Shown piece by piece: positions 26,201 through 36,886 of a stretch of DNA of 64,000 nt. Each line of letters starts with the position of its first letter. The first letter of the stretch is position 1. This stretch comes from Strigamia acuminata. Its lineage: Eukaryota > Arthropoda > Chilopoda > Geophilomorpha > Linotaeniidae. The notes below the pieces were generated by a model. It was not told the origin of the DNA. It saw nothing but the letters and a program-made list of their open reading frames with translations, and ran no database searches. A program made the position numbers and the translations under genes. The DNA lies in contig OX442315.1 of NCBI GenBank assembly GCA_949358305.1, forward strand, positions 22,284,427 to 22,348,426. Direction: 5' to 3'.

Positions 26201-29200
26201 CGACACGCCAATCTGTATTTTTCGTTTTCAGATGGTGTCTGATGACGCCATGTTTTTTTTTGTTTGTTTTTTATTTTTTATTTTTTTTTAATTAAAAAAT
26301 TTTTGTTTTGCACAGTCACGAGTTATTTTGTTTTTACAGTTCACGATTTTAAACTTTAAATATTAATTTTTTTTTTCAGGTTTACACTTAAACATTTGGT
26401 AGAAAATGTGAAAAAACTCGGTTTGATCATCGACCTCACCAACACGAACCGCTTTTATAATGCTACGGTAAGTGGAAATTTATCGTAAAGAGGTTGACCC
26501 GTTACCACAAATTAAAATTACACATCCCTTAAAATAAAAATAAAACGCGATATTTGTATTCTTTGGCTCACTCGAGACAAGGCGTTTTAAAGTGCAGTCT
26601 GAGTTGCTGTGTTGAATTGGTTATAAACGTGGCGTTACTAACATCCGAATCGGATGATGAGCTAAATCCGAGCTTTGTGTTGGCAGTGATAATAAAGCCG
26701 CCATGTCAAATGATAAAAAGATCTCATCTAATACCAATTTGAGCTCCTACTAATCGCATAACACTCGCAATGACCAGCAAGATTAGACATAAGACATTTT
26801 TAAAACTCAAACTTTGATAAGATTGATAGATCTTTGTAAAAGTATTGAAGCGTTGAAAATTAAATGCCACCACCCGTTTTTATTCATTTATTTTGCCTCA
26901 GTATTAATTTTTTCTCCATTCAAACACGTATCGTAAAAAAAAGGTTTACCTAGAAAAAAATTAACACAACATTCCAAGTTGACATGGGAGTAATTTTTTT
27001 TTTTTTTAATTTGAGAATTGAAAATTATATAGCAAATTTGATCCCACATTCCGACATGCAAATTACTGTTTTGTCGACATAAAACAAATCGAAAATAATT
27101 AAAAACGACAAGTGCAGTATTAAAAAAAAGTATTAGTCTTTTGTTAGGTTGCGTAGTGTTTGATGTGTGAGAGCTACACACATTAATGTTTCTTGACCTT
27201 GTGACTAATAAGTTGGTTGTCATTAGTCGCGACTCGCGAGCAGCGACTACATCTGTTTGAACTTAAATATTAATTAATTTGCAGCGGAAAAAAAACGGTC
27301 TGCGATGAATTAGTGCTTTCTCTAAGTGGCCGAGGAAAGGTTTTGTGCTACAGATTTGTCAGAAATTTTTTAACTGATTCGTCAGCTATTTTCCAAGATT
27401 GACTGCACGTCATCATCATCCTATGATTTGTGTTCGTGGAGCCAATTTGTGTTGCCAGGCTGCCGGCCGCCGGATGGGGCCAGTAGCTCTTTAACCCTTC
27501 ACGTCCAAATGCAAGGTTACCCCTTTGCATCCTTTCTGGTTCGCCACGAAGTTTACTTGATTTTCTTCTCGTATTTCCATATTTTGGATGTAAAAATATA
27601 AAATTAAAATAATTTTTTTTTATTTATTCGAGGGAAAATAATTACACATGATTGATGGATGTCAATCGCATTTTCATTAAAATATTTAACATTTGAACCC
27701 CTGAAAGCTTTGGATTGACTCATTTAAGACGAAGGTTGAAAAGTGCAACTATTAGTGCCATTAACCCAGTTTGCATTAGGGGCTTTAAAAAAGATGGCGG
27801 CTACTAATCGCGCTTGTTGAGTGTTCTGCTGTTAATTCATTATACTTATTGTTATTATTTTTTCTTTGTACAGGAGCTGAATAAATGGAATATCCAGTAC
27901 TCGAAAATCTACGTGGAAGGTAAAAAAGTACCTAACTCGTTTATTGTCAAGCAGTAAGTGGAAACATCTTATTATCTTTTATCTATTTGATGGACTATAA
28001 AATATTATTGCAAACAACAGCTTTAAGCAATGCTATTTTTTATTGTCGATAGTAAAAATTGCGTGATAAGTAATTACTTGACATTTTTCATTCGACATGT
28101 CCAACAACGAACAGTATTGAGAAGTTAACAAGAATTGCAAGAGGTTAAGACATGATCTTAACGAATTTACAATAGAATTAATTACAGTAAAGGGGCGGGG
28201 AAGCGCGTTAATAGGTAAGGTGGATTATGGGTGTGGTGACATATTCGTAGATATTGCTAAATGGTGGGATAAATGTTATCTTGTTTCACCTCTACCAGCA
28301 CAAGGGTCAGAATGAAGGGTGGGGGATGGAGAAGAGCCATTGGGGGATTCGTGAGAACTGTTGTTTTGAAACTTATGATGTATGTGACCATAGATTATGC
28401 AGAGCAATGAATGCATGTCAGTTTGATTTTTTTTTTTTGCATTTTTTCATGCAGTCGTGTTTTAAAAGTGCATTTTTGTTTGACGGATTGAGTTGGGTTC
28501 AGCTGAAGGATTGGGGTGTTTGAACGAATTGGAAATATCATTTCAGACTGTGAAACTTGCCATATAATACATTCCAGGCGGAATGGCCCTTGACCTGTGG
28601 GTTATTCGCACTATGAAAAGGAAATGATGGAAGGAGCGGGAGGTAAGGGTGAGAAGGGTGTTGCAGACGATGACTCCACCCACCCCCAGCATGTGAGTTT
28701 GCAGTTGGGCCGTACATAAAGCTTTGTTTGAGGATAATTTAATATCGAGGTGGGAAAGTAGGGAATGAGGTAAAAGATGGCGGAGTTTGACTTTGCACTT
28801 GACTTCACGGAACTGGTGGGGAGCGGGAAGAAAGGACGAGTAAATATAAACGTGTTTGCTATGCTAAAGGAAAATGGCGGGACATTTTTGCAGGTTGTTT
28901 ATCTTTTAATAATTAGGAGGGAAAAAAGTAATCCAACTTGGAAGTCAATAAAAATTTGTAATTGGTCGTCCTTGTTTGTATATATGGACTCGAGGGTTGC
29001 AGTCGGAATTTTTTCTTCTCAGAAAACTTTGAAATGGACCTTGAAGTATTTGTTTAATGTCCTCTTTTGGGGAAGAAAAAAATGTTGCCAATTACCAACA
29101 ACAAGAAGGGAGAAAAAACGACAAGATGGCGACATTTGTTTGTTTCGTCGTTATTGTTGGCAAATTTTGGAATTAAAAAAGTGTAAATAAATAAGTGAAA

Positions 29201-32200
29201 GAAGGAAGGAGAAATACCTGAGTTCAAAAAATAGAAATGAAAAAAAAAAATTCTTGCCACTAGGGATAATGGAGTGACCTCCCTCGGTTTTATGAAGACG
29301 AACTAATGGTCAGAGGCTCTCACAGTTTAGGTGAGGGGCCGGGTCTCTTGTTTATTTGCTCAGTAATGATAGTTTATTGGGCGAGTGTATTGCTGCAGTC
29401 AACTTCACTCTAGATGTCACTGCACTTGCCATACTAATGAGGTTTGACTTTGTTTAAACATGGCGCCTTGTATGTTACTTTATTCATCGCTTGCGCCCAT
29501 AAAACTAAAAGGAATTTGTAGTTGTGGTTAAACGTTACCTAGAAAAAAGATTAAGAGTGAGGGAAGGAAGGAAGGAAACGGTTTGAGGATGGATACAGGT
29601 GCATATTATTTGTCAAGTGTGGAAGAAGGTAAGAGGGGACGTTTCGTTCCCATCTTAAACATTCCTTCTCGTTCCACAGGCTCGTAAAACCTGCCGACAG
29701 CGACCACGGTGGCGAATAAATGACAACTTGACCCTTATCCTGTCTGGTTCTGTCTCCTTTGCTACCGTACGACGTACGAGGTGTGATTACTGGAGGAAAA
29801 GGAATTTTTTGAGAATTGTGCTTGCGCGAGTTGTAAAAGAAAGTTTTCCATGTCTTTTCTCGGTGGTTGTTGACGTCTGGGCCCTGGTCGTTATTGATTT
29901 TCTGTCGTCTGACTATGAGGGGCCAGGAGAGCGTGGTTATTAATAGGTCTTTTCCTTTTGTCTTTGTTTGTGTGTAGTAAATATTTCGCTTGTGGTCTAT
30001 CGGCTTTCGAGCGGAAGGTTTTATTTTGTGTTTTCTTGGCTTGTGCCGGAAGAGGAAATGTTTCGGTGTGTGTCGTGATGAACAACCAATTATTATTATT
30101 TTTTTGTTTTTAAGAGGTGTCGGGTAATGGTATGCATAATTCAGAAGGGAGAAGAATTAAAATAAACGCGTGATTAAAGGTGGAAAACCAAACAAAGGCA
30201 GGCAATGCGAGTGAGTGTGTGAAGACGGATTTTAAATTATTTGACGTTTGAAAATTTTATGCAGCGTTTTATAACTTGGAACGGAGCAAAAGCTGAAGCG
30301 TTATTAAAAAGCGGAGATTTTAGATGGTTGGAGAATAGAGTTAAGGGAAATTTATCTTTATTTTATGATAATTTTTGCAAATTGTTGGTTCGCAAAGAAT
30401 CGAGCATGGTTTCGAGAGTAATTTAACTGTTTTGTCAAGTGGAAATCATTGATTTTTGTATAATTAGAGCGTGATCGGGTAATAGAGTGGATTTTTATCG
30501 TGTTTGTTTTTTGGCGATGTTCGAGTGAGTGGTTTTAGGGGAAGCTTCCCTTTTGTAGGAAAACCGTATGGGTGGGCTTGTTGTGCGGAAAATGATAAAA
30601 TTGCTAAGTGCAGCGCCGTATTTTGGTCGCGATTTTTAATTTTTGACATTTGTAAGTATGAATATCGAACGTAAAGCATAAATTCATAGGGATCCTTTCT
30701 GATAAGTTGATAACAAGGTCTTTTCCTAAACTTTGAGCCAATATGGGTGGAGACCCTAGTTGCCCTTGGCAACAACTGGCGCCGACTGCCGACGTTGAGA
30801 GTCAAAGGTCTTACAGCCAATGGACTCCACCCCGGTCTTTGAAATCAATTAACCTGTTTTTTGTGTTCTAAATGGAGTGAGATGTCTTAAGTAGGGGTAT
30901 ATTCAAATGGAATTGACACTTGTCCTCAGAAAATGATGGCAAATGTCGTCAGAAAGTCTGAGACGTTTTTTCTTTTTCAATTTCTCCCATGTGTGTAAAT
31001 TACAAAACCAAGTTTCACTGCATATTTGAATAATTATTTTGCCTTCTAATTTCTTTTTTTTCTCTTGGTAAATAATTGGCTGCAATTTGCATAGCTTATA
31101 AGTGAGAGAAATAAAAGCGATTCATAAAAGTTTTTATTTCTTTTCTGTGTATTTTTTGTATTTGTGTGTATCTCAATTTTAAAAATAATGACCCCTGATG
31201 GCAATTTATGACCACACATGAACAAGGAATTTGTATTAAATTGACATGTACAAAACCTCCCCGAGTTGGAGGGCAAAAATGGAGGATGTGTTAGGAAATT
31301 GTGTGTTAAGAATATTGATTATCAACTAAGATTTGAGTTTGGAACATTTATTTCATTTTTTTCTTCTTCTTCCATCGAGTAAATTAAAGTTACATCCCAG
31401 TAATTTATGCATCTAGTAATTTAGTAACTTTTATTGTTAATGATTATCCTGTCTGACTGTGTTTTTTTTTAAACATACACTGTTTTACTATATAAGGGAA
31501 TGATTTTGACCTTCTACCTCCATTTGACTGATCTTCCTCCCACCTCTCGTGTCATCCGGGCTCCCTATCTTTGGTGCAAATCTCCAACTCGGTTCTTATT
31601 AAGTGAACTGTTTTGCCAAAATGGACCCAACCCCTGCCATGAAGGGGCACTTCATAAAGTCTTCATCTTGGAATGTCTTTTTTACAGGGGGAAGAATATT
31701 CCGCACTTAATGATTATACTTTGACTCATCATCGTGATCAGTTTCACATAAAATCCCCATCTATCCATCCATCCATCCATCCATCTATCTGTTGGAGCAG
31801 GGGGCTCGCGAAGCAAAGGGAGTTCTAATCTTGCTAACGTCATCACGAAAGGAAGTTGCTAAGATGATTGCTGGGCCCTGGGCGGTGCAATTTTTTGGAA
31901 ATATAAAAAGGGTGTTGTGTGAATGGAAGGAAAATAGTTGTAATTTCTCTCTAAAGGATTTCGCTTATCTGACAAAGATGTCAGATTATTGCAAATGGTG
32001 GGTCATCACAGGATAAATGTGTCTATTCTTAGCTACCGGTACGAGTTAGAAGCGAGCAATAAATTCGGTGGTTAATAGCTGTACTTTTAGCAGGTCTTTA
32101 CACATAAATAATAGCGCATTGCCCTTCGCGATTTTATGCACGGCACTGGGCGATTGAATTATGTGTGTTCGAGGTGTGTGCAAGCATTCTCTTTGTCGCA

Positions 32201-33406
32201 ATTGTGCAATCGTCTTCTGTAAACTTTACCCGCTAGACCAGACTTCCAGGAAATGCACGTTTTATCATCTTGTTGGTGATTTTACTTGTTTGTTCTGCGT
32301 CGGTCGAACCCAGGGTCAACATTTGTTGGTTGGTGGCGGGTTTTTTTCTTTTTCGTCTCATCTTTTAGATTCGTTTCTTATTCATAAATTTTAATTTTTT
32401 TAATTTTTTTTTTATTTGCAGATTTTTTGAAGTCGTTGAGAGTTTTCTGAAGAAAAGATCAAACAAAGGTAGAATTACGGTTTTTTTTTTTTGGTTTATT
32501 ATTTTTATTAAATGTAAACAATATGGTTATTTATTTATATTGATATTGTATATCATATTTTTTTTATTGTTAATTTACAATATCTTGTCTTAGGTAAACT
32601 TATAGGAGTTCATTGCACCCATGGACTGAATAGAACAGGATATCTTGTGTGCAGGTAAGCGAGATAGTTTTAATTTTTGTTTTTATGGTTTTGTCGCTGA
32701 TAAATAGATAATTTATTTCTCACGGTAGTTTTTTAAAATGCATTGTTAGTTGCAAATGGAGATTAGAATCAGTCAATCAACTAATTTAATCAATTATGTT
32801 TTTAATTAACTCTTAGGTACATGGTAGATAAATTGAAAAAGACTCCTGATGATGCAGTTAATGGTAAAATATTAATTTTAAATGGCTTAATTAATTGTTT
32901 AATTACATACGACGTGAATGGTCATTTTAGCTTTTAATGAAGCTAGAGGACACTGCATGGAGAGACCGGCGTACATACGTGGGCTTTCAATGGATCCGGT
33001 GGCGGCTGAAAAATTAATAGTAGAAGAGTACGGAATAAGTTTATTCGAATTGCGTAGACGTTTTGTTTTATACGATTTTATTTTTGCAAATTCTAGTCAC
33101 CGTCGGAGTAATTCGGCTCCGCGACCATTTTTCTATCCTCCGCAACAAGATTTTCAGCAGTTTCAAAACAGTGGACATCACGGTCATCGTCAAAGTTTCA
33201 ATTTTAATTCACAATATAGGCACAATTCACATGGTTTTCACTCTTTTTCGCAAAACACCCCGAATGATATTAATGCTCGACGTGGTAGAGGAAATTTTAA
33301 TAATCGTAACAATAGAATGAATCCGTATTCAAATTATGATTGGCGGCGAAGTAATTGGCGTAGAGGTCAAGATTTAACTACTCAAGCTGAATGGTGTAAC
33401 GAGTAA
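6771..33406 (+). CDS. DUSP11: DUSP11/PIR1 RNA 5'-triphosphatase, complete, 9 exons with very long introns
   Basis: Cysteine-based RNA phosphatase of the dual-specificity fold that removes gamma and beta phosphates from 5'-triphosphate RNAs in the nucleus. Exons: 6771-6802, 7216-7291, 24075-24106, 26380-26467, 27874-27953, 32422-32468, 32594-32654, 32817-32863, 32931-33406. Phases agree, giving 312 aa. Exons 1-2 join as IPKRWLPYTSIGKK, then QTRFIAFKAPL, the PIR1/capping-enzyme signature. Exons 3-4 join as LPEEKRFTLKHL and give the strand GLIIDLTNTNRFY. Exon 7 holds the P-loop HCTHGLNRTG (Cys126, Arg132), identical in form to animal PIR1. Exon 9 continues ARGHCMERPAYI and ends in an Asn/Arg/His-rich low-complexity tail rich in RRG/NNR, as in vertebrate DUSP11. 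Exon 3 is only 32 nt and follows a 16.8-kb intron, so automatic models may split or truncate this gene. Neighbour REC8 is divergent. Confidence 0.93.
10501..10527. repeat. TTTTC low-complexity run
   Basis: Imperfect TCTTC/TTTTC units ending in a T run, inside DUSP11 intron 2. Simple-sequence repeat with no further meaning seen. Confidence 0.7.
14209..14239. repeat. Poly(T) tract of 31
   Basis: Uninterrupted T run preceded by GGGGGCGA and followed by G. It could be the poly(A) end of an old reverse-strand retroposon, but no element body is recognisable beside it. Length may be unreliable in an assembly. Confidence 0.8.
20231..20273. repeat. CT-rich microsatellite
   Basis: CTCT/GTCTCT units running into T8, within DUSP11 intron 2. 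On the reverse strand this is a GAGAG run of the type bound by GAGA factor in insects; whether that applies here is unknown. Confidence 0.7.
20997..21350. repeat. Inverted-repeat-flanked element enclosing a 20-bp tandem array
   Basis: The left flank (20997-21034, containing CCATATGGTTCAAA and TTTTGCAATGTA) is an imperfect inverted copy of the right flank (21307-21350, containing TGCAATATAC and TTTGAACCACATGGG). Between them lie further CAAAATG/CATTTTG inverted pairs and the tandem array at 21181-21300. The shape suggests a MITE-like non-autonomous element of about 350 bp. No transposase fragment is seen. Confidence 0.55.
21181..21300. repeat. 20-bp tandem repeat, about six copies, each a mini-hairpin
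   Basis: The period is exactly 20 bp. Units start at 21181, 21201, 21221, 21241, 21261 and 21281. The three central units are identical (AAATTTATTTTTGCGTTACA); the outer ones are diverged. Each junction forms ATTTTG-CGTTA-CAAAAT, a small stem with a 5-nt loop. The apparent ORF through it is a by-product of the repeat. Confidence 0.93.
24107..26379 (+). other. DUSP11 intron 3 with GC-rich islands
   Basis: GTGAGT donor after the 32-nt exon 3; TTTTTTTCAG acceptor before exon 4. Two stretches stand out from the AT-rich background: about 24130-24345 and about 25640-25865, both CpG-containing. A perfect 18-bp palindrome lies at 25272-25289. No coding gene is recognised; antisense ORFs in the islands look like products of base composition. 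Confidence 0.65.
25272..25289. repeat. Perfect 18-bp palindrome
   Basis: CTTTCCGTCGACGGAAAG is its own reverse complement with no loop. It lies in DUSP11 intron 3. Its function is unknown; a dimeric protein site or a chance palindrome are both possible. Confidence 0.9.
26468..27873 (+). other. DUSP11 intron 4
   Basis: GTAAGT donor and TTTGTACAG acceptor. Mostly AT-rich. A perfect YY1/Pho-type AAGATGGCGGC lies at 27791-27801, about 70 bp before exon 5. No gene is seen inside. Confidence 0.7.
27791..29133. promoter_or_regulatory. Cluster of four YY1/Pho-type ATGGCG motifs
   Basis: AAGATGGCGGC at 27791, AAGATGGCGG at 28774, AAAATGGCGGG at 28871 and AAGATGGCGAC at 29123, all on the plus strand. 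They span DUSP11 intron 4, exon 5 and the start of intron 5. Each matches the shared core of the YY1/Pleiohomeotic site. In Drosophila such clusters mark Polycomb response elements. The regulatory role here is inference. Confidence 0.4.
27954..32421 (+). other. 4.5-kb DUSP11 intron 5
   Basis: GTAAGT donor and TTTATTTGCAG acceptor. Holds three of the YY1/Pho-like motifs, a GGAA run (29561-29577) and an ATCC microsatellite (31761-31790). A 137-codon ORF (28777-29190) starts at a YY1-like ATG but shows no recognisable domain, so it is not called a gene. Confidence 0.7.
31761..31790. repeat. ATCC tetranucleotide microsatellite
   Basis: Consecutive ATCC units flanked by CTAT/CTATCT variants, within DUSP11 intron 5. 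Confidence 0.85.
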
Positions 33407-33462
33407 TTAATTCGTCATTTGTCGTTTATTTTTTTTTTAAAAAAAAGCTTTTACTTCATAAT

Positions 33463-33468
33463 AATAAA
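33463..33468 (+). terminator. Poly(A) signal of DUSP11
   Basis: AATAAA 57 nt after the DUSP11 stop, in an AT-rich run. A second AATAAA at 33590-33595 could serve as an alternative site. Confidence 0.6.
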
Positions 33469-35374
33469 AAATGTCGTATTTTGGGTTAAAATAGATTTTT
33501 TGAAATTGAAGAAATGGTTTTCAGTTGTGTATTAGGAACAAATCCATTAATTTTCATAAATATGTTGAATTATAATTTTTAGTAGATGGAATAAAACCCA
33601 GGTTACACTTTTTGAAATAATATTTTTTTTTTATGTGCAACGTATAGTTGTAGAAATTTTTGCCCACATTTCTGATTGATGAAGGATATAAATTGCAGCC
33701 ACTGGTCGTCAGATATTTTATTGGGATTATTTATGAGAAGCTGCGGGAACTAGCAAAGAAGCAAATGAAAGGGGACTTTAAAGGCCAGAAGGTATCTCTC
33801 ACTCATACCTGTCACCTAAACGCGTTTTGCGAGGGGTCAACCGAAATTTTGCAAATAAATTAGTTGAGGTTTTTGATAATTAGTTGCATTTGACGTGAAA
33901 CAAAAAAATTGATATTTTTTTTCTGACGAATTTAAACCGCGACTGATTTATTTTGAGCCATTTTGGGACTTCAAAGGATTGGAAAATATTTTCTTTTTTT
34001 TATTGTAAAAATTGGAGAAAAAATTTGATTTTTGTGGGGGGGAAATTTTGCTTTTGGGTCTCCAAAAGGAATGATTTACGAGCTGTGATTTTGGAGGGGA
34101 TTCCGTTGGGATTACTGTAATCACAATGAACAACGTCTTTTGTAGAGATATGAGGATGGGAGTCGCAGCTTTTCACCGCCTGAACCCAGTCCTACGATTT
34201 ATGGGATATGAGGAGTCGCGATAGAAATTTGTTGGGCGGATTTTTTAGTCATCGCCAACGCCAATCATCAACTTGTTGTGGAATTTTTATTTTTCCATCC
34301 TAATTTACACCTATAATTATTAGCCGTTTGAAAACATCAACAATGATAGGTGTTTTTTGTTCTCTGTGTAAAATACAGTTTTCGGGCTAATAATGTGATG
34401 TTAACAATTTCAAAAATGTCGATTTTTTTATTTTATGTATTTTATTTGTGTCGTATATACAAAATAAATCCCAATTTATGCGTTGCAGAAATTGGCTACT
34501 TATTATTTTGATTCATAGGTTTCAAAATGCGTTTCGACTGTTTACTGTACTTTTCATAATGGTTCATACACCTCGAAGGGAAATGAAAAATGCTTTTTTT
34601 TTTAAATTATATGCTTTAGAAATTTATTTTTTTTCTTTCTTTTTCAACACTTTTTTTTTCGCTCCTTTTTTGCCTTTTATTCTCTTGATCAAACAAGGCA
34701 AGAATTTTTTTTTTTTTTACTCTCTATTTAACAAGGAAATTTGATTTTTGTGGAGCTAAAGGATTGAGTTTTATTAGACAAGCCCCCATCTGCCTTTTTT
34801 TACATTCTAATTTATGGATCTTTGCCCAGTGGCCATGAGTCGCCTTCCGTGACTGGGAGTTAATTTCAAGTAGGGAAGGAACCTTGTTAAGAAATGGATG
34901 GAAGTTACCTATGTGGAGAAAGATTGAGAACCAGAATAGAGGAAGATAAAAAAAAATGTAATTGGCCTTTTGCTCGAAAAATAATAGCCGACTTCTAGGC
35001 TTGATGTTTACCTCTGGATAATACAAGGGCTAAATAATTCCTAATCACAGAGCAGTTTTGCCGCACTGGTTGATCATTTAACACCTCACTACATTAAAAG
35101 AGGGATAGTAGATATGGTTTTAAAAAATAGTACTTTAGAGTTTATAAGTAAAGATTAAAAGGAGAGGAAAAAAATGTGCTATGCTGATTGACAGCCATAG
35201 GGGATTTTTAGTTTTAAGGAAGAAAAGTAGCAATTTGGAAAAGAAGTCTCTTAAATTACACTGGAATTAGGAGAGGATTTCAAGACATAACACGGTGTAA
35301 TCATCTTTGATTGAGTTTAATATAAGTTTATATTTTGATGTAATTTTTTTTTCTGTCTTTCTTATCTTTGACAG

Positions 35375-35432
35375 GGAGTGAAAGAGTTGATTTCCGTGTG
35401 AAGAAATAGCTTTACTTCTATAAAAGGTCGAG
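35375..35432 (+). other. Candidate non-coding exon (58 nt)
   Basis: A strong pyrimidine tract and TTTGACAG acceptor end at 35374, and a near-consensus GAG|GTAAGT donor follows 35432. The 58 nt between have stops in the reading frames checked, so it would be a UTR or lncRNA exon, for example of the downstream FGF gene. Only splice-site quality supports it. Confidence 0.3.
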
Positions 35433-36852
35433 GTAAGTTGATTTAAATTGGAGGAAAATGATGCTTTTTATTTTGCGGTTGAAATATTCTATGACACTGA
35501 CATAACTTGCATTTCTTGTGTAACAAGTCTTACATTTAAGCTATGTAATTACACACGATACTTTAACCCTAAAATATATTTGGTTACATTAACCTTTTTT
35601 AACTTTATGAATCTTCCCAGTAATTTTTTTTTAAAAAAATATTTTTTTTATTTTAAAATTTGACCTCTTGATGTTTGTTTAAGTCTGCTTTGGACTAGAC
35701 AGACTTCAGTTCAGTTCAGTAAACCAGTTTATGTTTTATGCGACATTTTATTGGCAACATGGATTTTTTTTTTAAAAAAAACAAAAAACTTTGTTTGGGA
35801 AAGAAAAACGAGTAAAAATATAAAAGTAAACATTGAGTTGCAAATCGATTATTTGCCAGTCGAAATGACAACAGATAGTTGTTCCAACGTAATATTATTG
35901 TACAATTTGAGTTTTATTACAGGTTTCAATTGGTTAGAACAGGTGTGGTTCTAAAAGCAAATTGACTACATCACAAACAACTTTATGTAGTAGGCGTCAT
36001 ACTTGAGTATATCTGATTCCATCACCCACGCTTTTACTCGTTACCTTGGCTACCGTAGTAGAGGTGGAAAAAAATTGCCACTGATATCAACTGACAAACA
36101 AGCAGTAAGACTATATGACGACAACCTATGCTAAAGGTAAGAAAGTTTTGATGTTTTCAATCCTTTTTCTAGTAGTTAGTTATTTGACTCTTGCCTTTGT
36201 TGTCGTTGTCGGAGATTTATGTGTTTGAAATTAATTTTTTGTTTGGAGTGAAGTTGAAGGGGAGGTCTGATGGTCCCCATGAAAAACCTTGAGTTTCTCA
36301 TTGGCTAAGTGGTTGAGTTTTCTTGGTAAGCTGGTTTAAGTGTGTACTGTGTGTCTTAGTGCGGCTAGCTCTATGTTTCTTATCTAAACGGCTCACCTGT
36401 CGTCATTTGGGCCGACAGGTAGGCATCGTAAATCAGACTAGGCACGGAAGAAAGAGTGATCTGTGGCCTGTTTAGAGCGAGCTCGTTGTTCAGCTTCTTC
36501 ATTCACCTTGTTCACATTTAAGTGGTTCGACGGCATCCCTATTTTAGATTAAAGGATAGCTTTAATTAAACTATGACAATCGAAATCCATCCGTTTTAAA
36601 CTGATTTATTGGTGAATTCCTTGTGAAATATATTTTTAATCCGCAACCTTGTTTATATGCACGTGCAATTTTTATTTTAAACTTTCCTGGTACGGAGTCG
36701 TATAAATTCAATTGTGTTGATCCGATCACAAGTAAACACGGTGTCACATTATTCCACGGCTCCGATGTATTTAACGGAAAAGACAATTGATTGGGACACG
36801 CTTCTTTGTATGTACGCGGCCGTGTATTGCGTCATAGGAGGTTTTTCTTTCT

Positions 36853-36886
36853 CTTATGAGGAACAATTCTCATCTTTCCTCATAAG
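36853..36886. repeat. Perfect 10-bp inverted repeat with 14-nt loop
   Basis: CTTATGAGGA (36853-36862) and TCCTCATAAG (36877-36886) are exact reverse complements around a 14-nt spacer. It could form a small hairpin in RNA or a dimer site in DNA. Confidence 0.75.

Noticed and set aside
28777-29190. 137-codon ORF beginning MAEFDFALDF in DUSP11 intron 5
   Set aside because: Starts in a good YY1/Kozak-like context, but no domain is recognisable and the second half is Lys/Arg/Trp-rich noise; recorded only as a motif site.
30464-30820. 118-codon minus-strand ORF in DUSP11 intron 5
   Set aside because: No domain or conserved motif seen; composition not convincingly protein-like.
32290-32330. tRNA B-box-like GGGTTCGACC on the minus strand
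   Set aside because: No matching A box, anticodon stem or acceptor pairing could be built around it.
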